From contig BCLD01000019.1 in the NCBI GenBank assembly GCA_001600875.1, forward strand, positions 584,259-648,258: a DNA stretch of 64,000 nt, in the 5' to 3' direction. Every line of letters begins with the position of its first letter. The first letter of the stretch is position 1. This DNA comes from Solicoccozyma terricola. Taxonomy: Eukaryota; Basidiomycota; Tremellomycetes; Filobasidiales; Piskurozymaceae. Positions 10,627 to 22,316 of the stretch are shown here, one piece after another. The notes under the pieces were generated by a model. The model did no database searches, was not told the DNA's origin, and saw only the letters and a list, made by a program, of their open reading frames with translations. Both the position numbers and the translations under genes were made by a program.

Positions 10627-12400
10627 TCACCAGCCATCCGATCGGAAAAGAGCAGAGATAGACTCGCTGACGACAATAGAAAACACGTCGCATGTAAGGG
10701 TAAAGTTTATGGTGGTGCTACAAACGAATCTCCCACTCACCCATTGTGTGTCCGCCTGATACTCTCCGCGATGACGGGAGCGATATCAATAGTGTCCAAC
10801 ATGCCGTCCATGGCTGTCATCCGAACTGACTGATCGATGGTGTTGGTGACCTAGTGATGGGGGTTATGGACGGTAAGACTCGGACGACACGTCTGGGGCT
10901 ACTGGCGGTGGTCTACTCACCACAAGTTTCTTCACTGGTAGACCTTTCAGATTCTTCATGGATACATCGGAGAGGAGGCCTGCGTTGTTGGAAATGCTGT
11001 TGACGCGCTTGACCTTGTCACACATCCTCCACAGACACTCACCATGGCTGATAAGCGCATACACCTCCTTTGCACCAGCTTGTACCAACACTTCGGCTGC
11101 CAAACGGACGGTGTGACCGGTATCGATCATGTCATCGAGAAGAATGGCGACCTGTCCTTGCATGGTTTTAGTGGGGAATCGCCGTACCAGTCACATCCGC
11201 CCACTCACCTTCCCCCTGACATCTCCAACCAACAACTCCATCTTTTCCACTATACCTTCCTCGTCATCCGCTACCTGCGGGAGCACGCCATGCATCGAAC
11301 CCGCCAATGATCCGCCATTGGATGGGCCGCCACCGGCCGCGCTTCCACCGAGACTCAGCGCCGACATACCCATGTAGCTAGCGGACATTGAGTCCTCGTG
11401 TCTCGATGGAGTTGCGGGGTTTGTGTATGGTGTGCTGGGAACAGTGTACGTCGACGTTCCGTTTTGAAAGTCTCGCTTTCGTTTTCGATTGATGAGAGCG
11501 AATTCGAGATTGAGTCGGTCGGCGAGTGCAGTAGCGCTGTGGGGAGGGGAGGGCCGAGTTCAGCATTTATGTTGCCAGAAAGGACATCACACTAACCGTT
11601 TGGCACCGCCGGCATCCGGACTGACGATAATGCCATTCCTCCAGTCATCGATGTTGCTCTTGATGTAAGCGACCATGCTCGGTTCAGAGAACAGGTTGTC
11701 GCAAGGGATATCAAAGAAGCCTTGTATTTGAGAAGCATGTAGGTCCATTGTGATGACATGGTCGGCACCGGCGACGGCGAGGAGGTTGGCTACGAGTCTG
11801 GGAGGAGGATGTGAATGTTCAGCGAAGGGGTTAGATTCGATCAGACGACAGCACTCACTTGGCAGTGATGGGAGCTCGTGACTTGTCTTTTTTGTCTTGC
11901 CTGGCGTATGGGTAGCATGGGATGACAGCAGTGATTCGCTTTGCGGAGGCGGTCTTGCATGCTGCGACGTCGGTGTGACATTAGTCGTGGCAATCATATA
12001 TGCCGCAAACCTAGCCGCAACCCACCGCTGATCATGATGAGCAACTCCATCAGATGATCATTGATGCTAGGAGGAGAAGGACTTTGGATGATAAAGACGT
12101 CCTCGTCTCGCACTGAAGCGTGAATCTGAACCGAGGTTTCCAGGGCGGAAAACTTGGAGACATGACATGGTGTGAGGGGGATGCCGAGACTGGAAGCAGT
12201 GGGAGTTGAAGTTCACTTCCACAATTGGCAGTATGACAAGGACTCACCGGTCGGCAATACTCTTGGCTAGTTCTGGATGGCTGTTGCCTGTGTGAGATGA
12301 CGAGATGTTGGCACTTGTATGGACAGATCAGCAGGACAATGCCGGGCACACGACACCCACCCGTAAGCAGTCGAATGGAATTGCCAGAGTTGTGAACCAT
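10627..12400 (-). CDS. Ribose-phosphate pyrophosphokinase with internal insert (PRS1-like)
   Basis: Makes PRPP from ribose 5-phosphate and ATP. The first exon (12361-12400) encodes [14 protein letters not shown] and splices to [13 protein letters not shown], which places the start. Later exons give [37 protein letters not shown], the family signature [28 protein letters not shown] and the PRPP loop [13 protein letters not shown]. Between NRKRKR and VGDVRGKV lies an insert of about 80 residues rich in Ser, Thr, Gly and Ala, like the non-homologous region of yeast Prs1/Prs5. Such inserted subunits are usually regulatory or linked to cell-wall integrity. The end was placed by splicing HNG to ESISALF. 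It has at least seven exons. Confidence 0.85.
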
Positions 12401-12718
12401 CTCGAAGTGGGCTTTCCCGGCTTGGTCAAACAGCTGATTGTGCAGGGTAGCAGGACGTGAGGCCTGTGTGAGGGAGGGTAGGGTGCGGAGGGTGCGGAGG
12501 GTGCAGAGGGTGATCGTGGACAACAGGGATACCGATTGGCGCAATTATTGCTCTTCATCTTCGCAACTTCTTGGTCAAGTCACGTGCGGATTGGTGTGGG
12601 ATGCTGTCGGGGGGTGGATCACCACCGCGCAAGATATCCCCCGGGGCGCCGCTCTATCGCTCTCCGGCGCATCCAACACCATGCATAATACGACGACGAC
12701 GACGACGACGACGACCAC

Positions 12719-13939
12719 CTACGAGTACCAGTCCAGAAACAACAACGTCAAACTTCCTCCTATCAGAAACACGAGCAAAAACACCCTCGCCTCTCCGCCC
12801 CTTTCCTTTGCCTTTTTCAACTCCTTGTTCGCTCTTTCTACGTCATTCACCGTCCCTACCGCATCATCATACAGTCTGTCTATCGTCTCGCTTTGAGACT
12901 GGAGATGCGCTATGAGTGATGATTGGAGTTGAGAGATTTCGAGGATGGATGACTCGGCGGAGAGGACGGTGGACAGCGTCGACGACATTTGTGTGAGAAG
13001 GACATCGTTCTCTTGCGCAAAAATGACAGACTGCTCGTGGGTAGGAGCATCGTCCGCGGTGGCCGTGGGTATCGTAAGTTGAATTTCTGGCACTTTCCCG
13101 TTCACCATCATCGACGATTTTGCAACTTGACCACCGAGTGTACGCGACCGTTCATCACGTCGTCGTCCACGTTCTTCTTGCATCTCGTATTGCATCTGTA
13201 CGACGTGTGAGAGGGAGGAAGTGAGGTGGTAGATGATTGATGCACGATGGGCTGTGAGGATGGCGGTGTTCGTTGTTTGCGATTGAGGCGCGAGGGAAGG
13301 AAGGATGGAGTGGAGGATGGAGGAAGAGGATGGAGTGGATGATTGTCGTGCTGTGAGGGGGAGGTGATTGTCAGTGTTGGCTCTGATCGCCTGTATGTTG
13401 GTCTGGATCACCTACCCTTCTCCTGAGCCTCCAACAATCGTATTCTCTCCCTACAAGTCTTTATAATCACTTTCGCTCTCAAATCCACCTCATCCTTCTC
13501 CCTCTCCGATAAGAATTTAGCACTTTCCAATGATCGAAGCGAGTCTGCATCATCGTTTGCGTCTTCTACTGATGTTTGGCCTCGCGCTCGTGCTGAATGA
13601 TGAGTACGTGGCGGTTGGGCTTGCGTGGAGAGGTAAGCTCGACGAACGGATCGAAGAAGTGTGGAAATTGTTGAGATGTGGTTGTTCTGCATCCGAATGT
13701 GTTGTGGATCAGCATGCGGGGGGCCTTTATTTCACATATGTCAACGACCTTACTATCCGGTAAGCTTCCTTGAGGAATTCTCTGTCTTTCGTCTGAGCTG
13801 CTTGCTCTTCTTCAGTCGGGTGTCGAGCTTGTGGTTTGCCAGGACGACCAGCGGAGCGATTGCGGAGTTGTGGTGAAGATGAGGATGCGGCGGGATGGAT
13901 CAGCGAGCGGAACAGAGGGGTCTGATCTACTCTGGTCAT
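12719..13939 (-). CDS. UFE1: ER Qa-SNARE, syntaxin-18 / Ufe1 family
   Basis: Three exon blocks: MTRVDQTPLF... to KEAYRI (start at 13939), NNHISTISTLLRSVRRAYL... to EAQEKG, and a long last exon ending at 12719. The KEAYRI..HI..L..RRAYL block matches the syntaxin-18 N-terminal domain. The C-terminal part holds a SNARE helix (EQSVIFAQENDVLL ... with a zero-layer Gln near LQSQSETIDRLY) and a single transmembrane segment, VFLLVFLIGGSLTLLFL, followed by only DWYS. In the family it drives retrograde Golgi-to-ER fusion. The 3' flank has a (CGA)n microsatellite at about 12691-12716. Assignment rests on the tail-anchored Qa layout plus the N-terminal block. Confidence 0.8.
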
Positions 13940-14148
13940 TGTTGCAAGTGCTGATGGTTGGGGATTACGGTGCAGCAGTCCTGTCGAGGGTGTCGGGAGG
14001 TTGTTGAGGTTGTCGAGGTTGGGTAGATGACGAGTGGAGGTCAATCCGCGGTGCACATCCCCCATTTCCCAGAATTCACTGTAGACGACCACTGTTGACA
14101 GTCAAACCACATATATATCGGCCGGCATCACTTCGACATCGCTTCGCC

Positions 14149-15787
14149 ATGACCATACCGCCGCCCTCGGAGCAGGCTGCAGGTGCACTCGCTCAAACGG
14201 ATACACTCACAGAAGGTGACTGTCTTTCATAATCGCTGATTTCGAGCCGTTGTCGTCTAACACTACTCCTCATCGTCCAACTTGCAGATGAAGCGTCGTT
14301 GTATGACCGTCAGATTCGTCTGTGGGGCTTGGAGGCTCAAAACCGGTGAGTATTTCTGCTCTATTTCACCAGACTTTTAGGTCCGCCGACACTGACTCGA
14401 ACGGCCTTGTCTCGTAGCATGCGCTCCTCGACGATCCTCATCCTCACCTTGCGCGCCCTTTCCCAAGAAACCATCAAGAACCTCGTATTGGCAGGTGTTG
14501 GGCGTTTGATCGTTATGGATGATGCGGATGTATCAGAGAGAGATTTTGGCGCTGGTTTGCTGTTCCGTGAGGGGAAGGGTGATGTTGGGAAGAAGGTGGG
14601 GGTTGTTGGAGGTCGTTTAGGCGTTGTCCTTCGATGGCCCGTGGTTGATGGCGTTCATTATTACAGAGAGTCGAAGCAGCCTTACCTCAAATCAAATCAC
14701 TCAATCCTCTCGTGTCAGTGACACCGATGTCCACTCTTTATCCGTTCGTTGGCGGCGGCGGCGGTGGCGTCGGCGTCGGCGTCGGAGGATCATCTTCATC
14801 TTCCCAGAATGGCGTTTCGCAAGCCATGGACGAGTTTTTGGTTCGAGAAAAGGTGGATCTCGTATGCGCGACGGATCTGACGAGGGCTTCGATGGTAAGA
14901 CGTGGACAGGGCACGCATTCTCTTTACCCTCAGTTGCAGACCTGATACACCTTGCGTTTCCGGTACCAGATCGAGATCGATGCGGCATGTCGTAGAACTG
15001 GGAAGTCATTCTATGGTGCTGGGAGTTATGGTTTCCTTGGGTACATTATCAACGATCTAGGTCCAAGCTACGACTACGTACGATCGTGAGTTCGATTTCA
15101 CCTGGGAACTTTGATGTTCGAGCGATGGAGCGGTGATAACAATGTAACCTTTACCTTTTCAGCACAATCGATCAAACTTCCTCGGCTGGCCCTTCCAAGC
15201 TTCTTAAAAAACAAGTCAATTATCCTTCCATCGCTGACGCTCTTCAATCGAGTCCCTTTAAAGGGTTAACGAGGAACATGACCAAAGAGAAAATGCCGAG
15301 TTATGTGATTGCAGTGCAGGGTGAGAAGGCAGATGGTCGCGTGTTTGAGCAGACCGACCGACTGACGATTTCTGCAAAAAAATCCTAATAGCTGTGTGGG
15401 AATATCAAGATAGGCATGGTCGTCTACCGGACGCTGAGAATGCCCTGTCAGAGATGAATTTCATCGCCGAGGAGTTGAGGAAACGATTAGGGGTCAATGA
15501 AAAGGCGATGAAGGTCGTCCCTGATGATATTATTCAGTGAGTGGAGATGGTCATCGTGGGTTGTGTATGCGACACTGAACACCGCACCCGTCCGACTACA
15601 CAGCCACGTCGCTACGCTGTCCACCCACGAGTTCTCACCGACCGCCGCTATTCTCGGTGGTCTTCTCGCCCAGGATATCCTGAGGACTCTGAGTCGAAAG
15701 GAGAAACCTGTGATGAATTTTTCGGTAATACATACGATGGAAGGGGTGGGTGCTGTGAGCCGATGGGGAGTGTCAGGGGATGAATGA
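14149..15787 (+). CDS. AOS1: SUMO-activating enzyme E1 subunit Aos1
   Basis: Multi-exon gene. Exons read DEASLYDRQIRLWGLEAQNR, then MRSSTILILTLRALSQETIKNLVLAGVG, VDLVCATDLTRASM, IEIDAACRRTGKSFYGAGSYGFLGYI, PDDII..HVATLSTHEFSPTAAILGGLLAQD and a C-terminal VMNFSVIHTMEGVGA. This is the ThiF/E1 fold without a catalytic Cys domain, the expected SAE1/Aos1 half that pairs with Uba2. The usual GxGxxG turn is degenerate, which is normal for this subunit. A low-complexity insert (GGGGGGVGVGVGG then poly-Ser, encoded around 14751-14806) interrupts the adenylation domain. Confidence 0.87.
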
Positions 15788-16011
15788 GCGGGTGAGGAGG
15801 AGCTGTATGCGTGGATGAACTGTGTGATGTGATACACGCCATTCCACCCGAGTGCCCGTCCGTTCCCATTCCACGCACGTGACACACTTTTTCCAAACGC
15901 GTCGATCAGAAAGTGTTGGGGGGAACAGCAAGAGTCGTACGACGGTGTACAGAGCAGCATCGTCAGATTCATCACAGCCATACACCACTTCACACAACAC
16001 ACACACACTCA

Positions 16012-16046
16012 CTTCCACACTCCTTCCACACTCCTTCCACACTCCT
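16012..16046 (+). repeat. Short 12-bp tandem repeat in the ERG13 leader
   Basis: The unit CTCCTTCCACAC is repeated about three times immediately before the ERG13 ATG, inside a CA/CT-rich stretch typical of a fungal 5' UTR. It could be a pyrimidine-rich promoter element or just slippage. Confidence 0.7.
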
Positions 16047-16058
16047 TCTCTATCAATA

Positions 16059-18565
16059 ATGGCTTTCGAACGAGCTCAGAATGTTGGAATCCTCGGCATG
16101 GAAATGTACTTTCCAAAAAGGGTGAGTGGAGCGTGGAGCTTCCAGGCTCCAGCAGGACAGTGGAAAAGGTCTCGAGTGCTGATGGTATGCTGTTTCTCTC
16201 CCCTCTTGTGACATGCTTTTTGTCTATGATTGGTGCTGCTCGTGGTGATCGATGCTTCTCGCGATGTCTTCTTTAACACGCCGCTCCCACGCCGTGTTGA
16301 ACACTCGACATCACCCTCTGCATTCCCTACTTTCTTTCGCTCCCCTTACCTCCTCCCCTTTCCATCCCTCTGGTCTTCGACCATACCCACTCACTCCGTC
16401 CATGCAACACCACCTCCATCACCTACCTCGCGTGCTCGTTCGCAGTGCATCTCCGAAGACGAACTCGAGGACTTTGACGGCGTCGCCAAGGGCAAATACA
16501 CCATCGGTTTTGGACAGCAGTACATGGCTTGCACTGATGATCGGTGAGTGGGAATTGGTTGGCAGGCTGCAAAAAGAGGATGAGAGGAGAATGAGCATAT
16601 CATGCCGCGCATTGCTCAAAGGACACGGAGACGACGTCGAGCAGGCGTTAGGGTCTGTGGGACGCTCGTCGTCGGCGAGTTGACTGCGACACGATGTACT
16701 ACGAGCACGACGCGCAGTTGTCGATATCCATCTGGGAGGTCTAGGTCTAGGTCAATCAGGAACCCTTATCTGACGTTCCTATCCTTATCGCACCAACAGA
16801 GAGGACATCAACTCATTTGCTCTTTCCGGCAAGTCTCGTCACTCATCTCTAGCCAAGGAACCCCCACGCTGACCCTCCCTACCCCTCCAGCCGTCTCATC
16901 GCTTATGAAAAAATACAACATCGACCCGCGTTCCATCGGTCGTCTCGATGTCGGAACCGAGACCATCATCGACAAGTCTAAATCGGTAAAGACTGTACTT
17001 ATGGACCTCTTTGCCGAGTCTGGTAACTTTGACATCGAGGGTATCGATTCAAAGAACGCGTGCTATGGGTCCACCGCAGCGCTCTTCAACGCCGTCAACT
17101 GGTGTCAATCCGAGAGTTGGGATGGAAGGAACGCGATCGTGTTCGCTGGTGATATCGCCATTTACGCAGAGGGTAGCGCTAGACCAGTTGGTGGTGCAGG
17201 TGCTGCCGCACTGTTGATCGGTCCAGATGCGCCGATTGTGGTTGAGCGTGAGTGGTGATGGGATGAGGGTGTACTCAGGGTCGTGGGCGAGTCGTACTGA
17301 TGATTACGTTGGGTTGAAAAAGCCGTTCACGGTACATTCATGCAGAACGCTTGGGACTTTTACAAGCCAGATCTCAACTCGTGAGTAGGCTGGCAGGCGG
17401 GCAGGTGTCGCTAGTTTTCGACTGCTGTTGCTGACTTTTAATCCTACTTTGTTCAGTGAATACGTGGGTTCCCGCTTTTATCCTCGTGCGATGTCACTAG
17501 TGCCCCACCCTGACCACCGTGCCCTCCCCTGCCCAGCCCGTCGTCGATGGCCCACTCACCCTTACTTCCTACCTCGGCGCTCTTGACGGCGCCTACACCA
17601 CTTACAAACAAAAATACACCAAGCGATACTCGGCACCTCATGCCAAAAAGGTCGTGAACGGTCACGCTCCAAATGGGGTAAAGGCTGCGAGCATGGCCAA
17701 CGGTTACGCGAACGGGCATGTGGCTGCCGCTGAGATCAAAGTTACCGCCGATAGCTTCGATTACATGTTGTTCCACAGGTGGGTGTCCCGCTTTTGCTTG
17801 GGATGGGGTAGAATGTTGACGGTTCGCCCCTTTTCAGTCCATACGGCAAGCTCGTCCAGAAGGGCCACGCCAGGATGTTTTACAATGTGAGTGGCAGAGC
17901 GGGACGATGGATGAGGAACACGGACTCACGTCGATTCGGCTCGCCATCCTCAGGACTTCCTCGACTCCCCCGAGTCCCCTGCCTTCTCGTCCATCCCCGC
18001 CGAGTTCGCACAACTCGACAAGTTCAAGTCATTGACTGACAAGAATGTCGAAAAGGCCATGGTCGCGTTCGCCAAGCCCCATTACATGGCCTCCGTCGAG
18101 CCAGGAACCAACACCGTGAAGCGATGTGGAAACATGTATACCGCGAGTCTGTTCGGTGGTCTTGCGAGTTTGTTGTCGAATGTTGCGTCGGAGGATTTGC
18201 AAGGGAAGCGTCTCGGCATGTACGCATACGGATCGGGATGCGCCGCTTCGTTCTACGCTTTACGTGTCGAGGGTTCGACTGCGGAGATGCAGGAGAAATT
18301 GAACCTCAAGCAGCGATTGGCTGACATGGTTGTCGTTCCTTGTTCCGAGTATGTGGAGGCGATGAAGGTGAGAGTGAACGGGGGTTTGGCCGGCCGAGGC
18401 CGGATTCGCTTGCTGACGACCACACTCGCCCATCCAGCTACGAGAAGCCAACCATAATGCGGTTGCCTACGAACCAAAGGGTCTGCCTTCGAACATCTGG
18501 ACCGGAGCCTACTACCTGGAGAAGATTGACGACAAGTACCGCCGCACTTACAGTATCGCTCAGTA
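16059..18565 (+). CDS. ERG13: Hydroxymethylglutaryl-CoA synthase
   Basis: Condenses acetyl-CoA with acetoacetyl-CoA, the step before HMG-CoA reductase in the mevalonate pathway. The short first exon is [21 protein letters not shown]; after a long intron (about 320 nt, to 16445) come [28 protein letters not shown], the EDINSFALS micro-exon region, and then the large catalytic exon. The catalytic Cys sits in [34 protein letters not shown] and [13 protein letters not shown] blocks follow. The C-terminus is [25 protein letters not shown]. A less conserved insert (about 17600-17740, ..[21 protein letters not shown]..) lies in the middle of the protein. Roughly nine exons. Confidence 0.92.
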
Positions 18566-19230
18566 GAGGGCGGTGATGGATTATAGATTGCATGATTTCT
18601 TGGTCTCCCAGCGCGTGCCTGTGTCGTGCCCTCCCGTCGGTAGCATGCTGTGGAACCACTGCGTGCCCTCACAGGCCTCACTGCTCTCACTGCTCTCACA
18701 GGCATCACAGGCATCACCGGCATCACAGGCCTCACAATTGTACATAGAAACCATCCCTTGCTCCACTGTGTGTGCCATTCATTACCAATTACACGTCATT
18801 GTCAGCAAATTCGCCCCCCCGCCTCGGAAAAAAAACCAGCGCCGCGAATGACAAAGGAGACGGCGAGGTTGGATCGGACCAGCTCGACATCATCATCTCT
18901 CCATCACATCTTACGGCAGCCCACCACCCACCGTCCACACAGCGCAAGCTCACAGCATCCAATCATCCCCTCAATCCACGCACGAACGCGGCTTAGCAAA
19001 GAAGCCTTACTCGATCAGTCTTGCAGAGGTGAGGCGGAGGCGGAGGGGGAGGCGGAGACCGGAGGCGACGCAGTGAGAGTCGACCCGTGTGGCTGACGAT
19101 ACTCCTCACCTAGACTTCCACATTCATATGCAACGATCCCCCACGACTACTCAACATCCGTTACGATCCTTTGATTGTAGACCTAATATATCCAAGCATA
19201 CGGGTTAAAGCAAACATACTGTGACCAATC
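18566..19230. other. ERG13 / TIF5 intergenic region with 9-bp tandem repeats
   Basis: Positions 18670-18732 hold seven degenerate 9-bp units (CACAGGCAT, CACTGCTCT and variants), probably in the ERG13 3' UTR. The rest is the eIF5 promoter region with GGCGGAGGC repeats near 19030-19060. I see no further gene. Confidence 0.6.
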
Positions 19231-20674
19231 ATGGCGGCACTCGTTAATATTCGCAGAGATGTGGATGACAAGTTCTATCGGTACAAGTGAGTGTCGTGTA
19301 GGGGTCGTGGCGGAGAGGTGGGCAGGTGCTGACCGCTGGGAGTGTCCAGGATGCCACTCCTCGTCGTTCGCGGAGAAGGCAGAGGTAATGGCGTTAAGAC
19401 GTTGCTCGTCAATATGGTCGATGTCGCCAAGGCCTTGAATAGGCCACCGACTTGTGAGTTTTGGTCGTGCCATCTTTCGCAACACCCGAAGTGACCTTTC
19501 CCCCCCCCCCCCCCAACAGACCCCACCAAATACTTTGGAATCGAGCTTGGAAGTCAGACCACTTTCTCCAACGACCGCTACATCGTCAATGGTACGCATC
19601 AAGCCGACCGCCTTCAAGAACTCCTCGACTCGTTCATCAAAGCCTTCATCTTGTGTAATTCGTGTCTCAATCCCGAGACCGAGTACATCATCACGACGGG
19701 TCGTAATGAGAACATTGAGAAGGATTGCAAGGCCTGCGGCAGTCACACCCCGGTTGACATGCGTCACAAACTGTCCAGCTACATCATCAAGAACCAACCA
19801 GTCACCAAAGGCAAGAAGAAAAAGGACAAGTACGCGGAAGCCGCGGAAGCGCGTGATGCTCAGCTTACCGGTGCAAACGTGCCAACGATCGAGACCAGTC
19901 GCTCGAGTCCTCCCGAAGACAAACCTCTTGCATTGCCTACCAACTCGATTGCCAACGACGATTGGGCCGCGGATACTTCCGCCGAAGCCATCGCCGCCCG
20001 AATGCAGAACCTTGCCGTCAACATCGATGGATTCGCGGGTGGTCTCGGTGACGAGGATGAGGAGGAAGGTGGACCGTACGCCGCATTTGGAGCTTGGATC
20101 GAGGAAAACAAAGCCACTGCAACGGACGCGGATATCGCCGCTAAAGCCAAAGAACTCGAGGTCTGGCAGAAACACAAGGCGTGTGTCGCTCTCGGAGAGA
20201 CCCTTTGGACGGATGAGATCGTCAGCGAGGTCGGTAAGAGGGTCAAGGTGTTGAAAGTGGTGAGTGAGGCTGGGTGGCGCGTAGCAGCAGTCGGAGGTTG
20301 TGATCTGACGGCGGCTTCTCCAGATGACCACCACTGAGAAATGCCAAAAGTCCCTCCTGGGTGGATTGGAAAAATACTGGTCCACGCGTTTGTCCACCGT
20401 CGGTACCTCCGTCCCCAAAGTTCTCATGCAATTATACCAGGCCGACGTGCTCGATGAAGAAGTGATTCAGCAGTGGGGTACGCATGTCAGTAAGAAGTAT
20501 GTGGACAAGGAGCAGAGCAAAACAATTAGGAAGGCGAGCGAGCCGTTCTTGAAGGTGAGGGAGGCGGGCACCTCGACATGTTAAATATCCTGGAGCTGAC
20601 CGTTTTGCATCGCACAGTGGCTCGAAGAAGCCGAAGACGACGAGGAAGATGATGAAGAGGAAGATGAAGAGTGA
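19231..20674 (+). CDS. TIF5: Eukaryotic translation initiation factor eIF5
   Basis: Promotes GTP hydrolysis by eIF2 in the 43S complex. Exon 1 starts [19 protein letters not shown], and the N-terminal GAP domain follows ([40 protein letters not shown]). The C4 zinc ribbon is CNSC...CKAC about 30 residues apart. A Lys-rich linker (TKGKKKKDK) leads to the C-terminal W2/HEAT domain ([58 protein letters not shown]), closed by a run of Asp/Glu. The second intron has a run of about 15 C just before its acceptor. A 414-codon antisense frame covers the gene and is a shadow. Confidence 0.94.
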
Positions 20675-20902
20675 TGTGTTTGTGTGCATGCTATGTAATC
20701 GCCGTGCCGTGTTCTTATTGGAATCGTCTCACCTCTCCATGTATCGGGTCTCATATTTGCGATGCTGCCATGGCTCTTCGCTCATCGTTGACGAAAATGA
20801 GGGCAACTAGAAACTTCAGCAAGGTATCGTTATCCAGTTTCGACAGCATTATCTAGGACATCTCTGGTACAACTCGTGCGACAATACAACGGCCGCCATC
20901 AC

Positions 20903-22316
20903 CTAACGAAATGGACATTTTCCCATCGGCATGACCACTGCTCCCATTACCGCATCCCTCTCCATCCACTCCATACCCTTGCCCTCAAACGCCGATGGTC
21001 CAATGTCCTCAATCTTGTAGCCTTCGGGTCGAAAGGCCGGGTCGCCCGGTACTGGTCCACCTAGCAAACGACGCAGCAAAGCACCAGGTCCCCATCGTGT
21101 CCAGAACGTCGGCGCGATGTAGAACGGGTGTGTTCGGTAAGTCGAGCTGTCAGCCGAGACGTGGAAGTGTCCGGAAGAGTCGGGTGTTTCTGCAATCGTG
21201 CGCTTTGTCCAGAATGACGGTCGTGGGAGGGCGACGTAGCGAAGAAAGTATTTGCGTACTGTCATGAAACCGATGACGAGGGATGTTGCGAGTGGGGATG
21301 GGGTGGGTAGGCTATCGAGAGCGAGTGTCAGTTGCTAGTTTATGCCCTGCATCGAGAAGGGACGCACCCGCCTGCTCTACGGTACCGCTCCGAGAACAAT
21401 GTCAATCCCAACCTTGTCGCCAACGCCTTGAGCGGCTTTGGAACGAGCGTTAATCCCAGCGCCATCGTCTGACTGACAAGAGCCTCGACGTTCGAATCAT
21501 GGCCGAGGTGTCGCTCATCATGATCGTCCAGGTACCGCTGCATGTCCAGCATCCAATTGATGGCGTCGTACGTATCGGTGCGGTATCGCGGGTCATCTTT
21601 AGCCAGGCCCTCTACCGGCTCAAGATCAATCCCCATCATCTCCCCGATCCCTTTCCAGAACGTCCCCATCGCCGTCACCTCCATGTCGTTCATCCGTCGC
21701 CATTCGTACCTGTCCACCCATTGCCATGGATTGCAAGCGAACACGCCTAGAACGTAGATCAATTGATCGTTGGTGATTCGTGACGCGTACCTCGAGTGCA
21801 GATAGTTCATGCGGGATATGGCCAGTCGACAGCGTGCAGACGATGGGGGGAAGGACATGATCTCCGCCATCAGTAACTCGGTGTCAGCGAAGCGTTTGGG
21901 AGAATGGTCCGGGTTGGAGATTTGGTCGGTGTGGACGAGTAGAGCGGATGAATTGGGGAAGAGGAGAGTCTGTGAACGAAGATTTTCGTTTTTGAAATGG
22001 GAATAGCTGATCATATTGTTGTTATCGGCGCACTCACCTGGGTGAAGCCATAGGTAAGTGATCTCGTGAATGCGTCTGGAAACTCGAGTTCAAACATGTA
22101 TCGTTGAATCTCGGAGGCGTCATCCATCGTCATGTCCCTCCTTGGATCACGACATGCGCCATACTTGGCGATCGCCCTTTGAGCTCGAAGATTGCGGAGG
22201 TAGCGTTGTAGGAGTGGGTAGATTAGGAGGATGGTGAGGAGGAACGAAGGCGGCGACATGAAAAGGAAGTTGGAAGGGGTTGGTGGCGTTCTTGGAACGG
22301 GAGTCGGAGAGAACAC
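20903..22316 (-). CDS. DUF2236 / mpaB-type ER-bound oxygenase
   Basis: Three exons (22038-22316, 21368-21969, 20903-21311) join to 429 residues. The N-terminus has one hydrophobic anchor (SFLLTILLIYPLL) followed by a basic patch (QRYLRNLRAQRA). The catalytic region carries family-typical sequence: MNYLHSRY..ITNDQLIYVLGVFACNPWQWVDRYEWRRMNDMEVTA and FWKGIGEMMGI. The C-terminal exon has a Pro/Phe/Trp-rich segment. The best-studied fungal member, MpaB/B', cleaves a farnesyl chain during mycophenolic acid synthesis, and bacterial relatives degrade rubber; the substrate here is unknown. A shorter start at 22259 is possible. It is the first gene of the accessory part of the window. Confidence 0.75.

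Noticed and set aside
19183..20427. Long (414-codon) minus-strand frame
   Set aside because: It lies antisense to the clear eIF5 exons; its protein has no recognised motif and mirrors codon bias of the sense gene.
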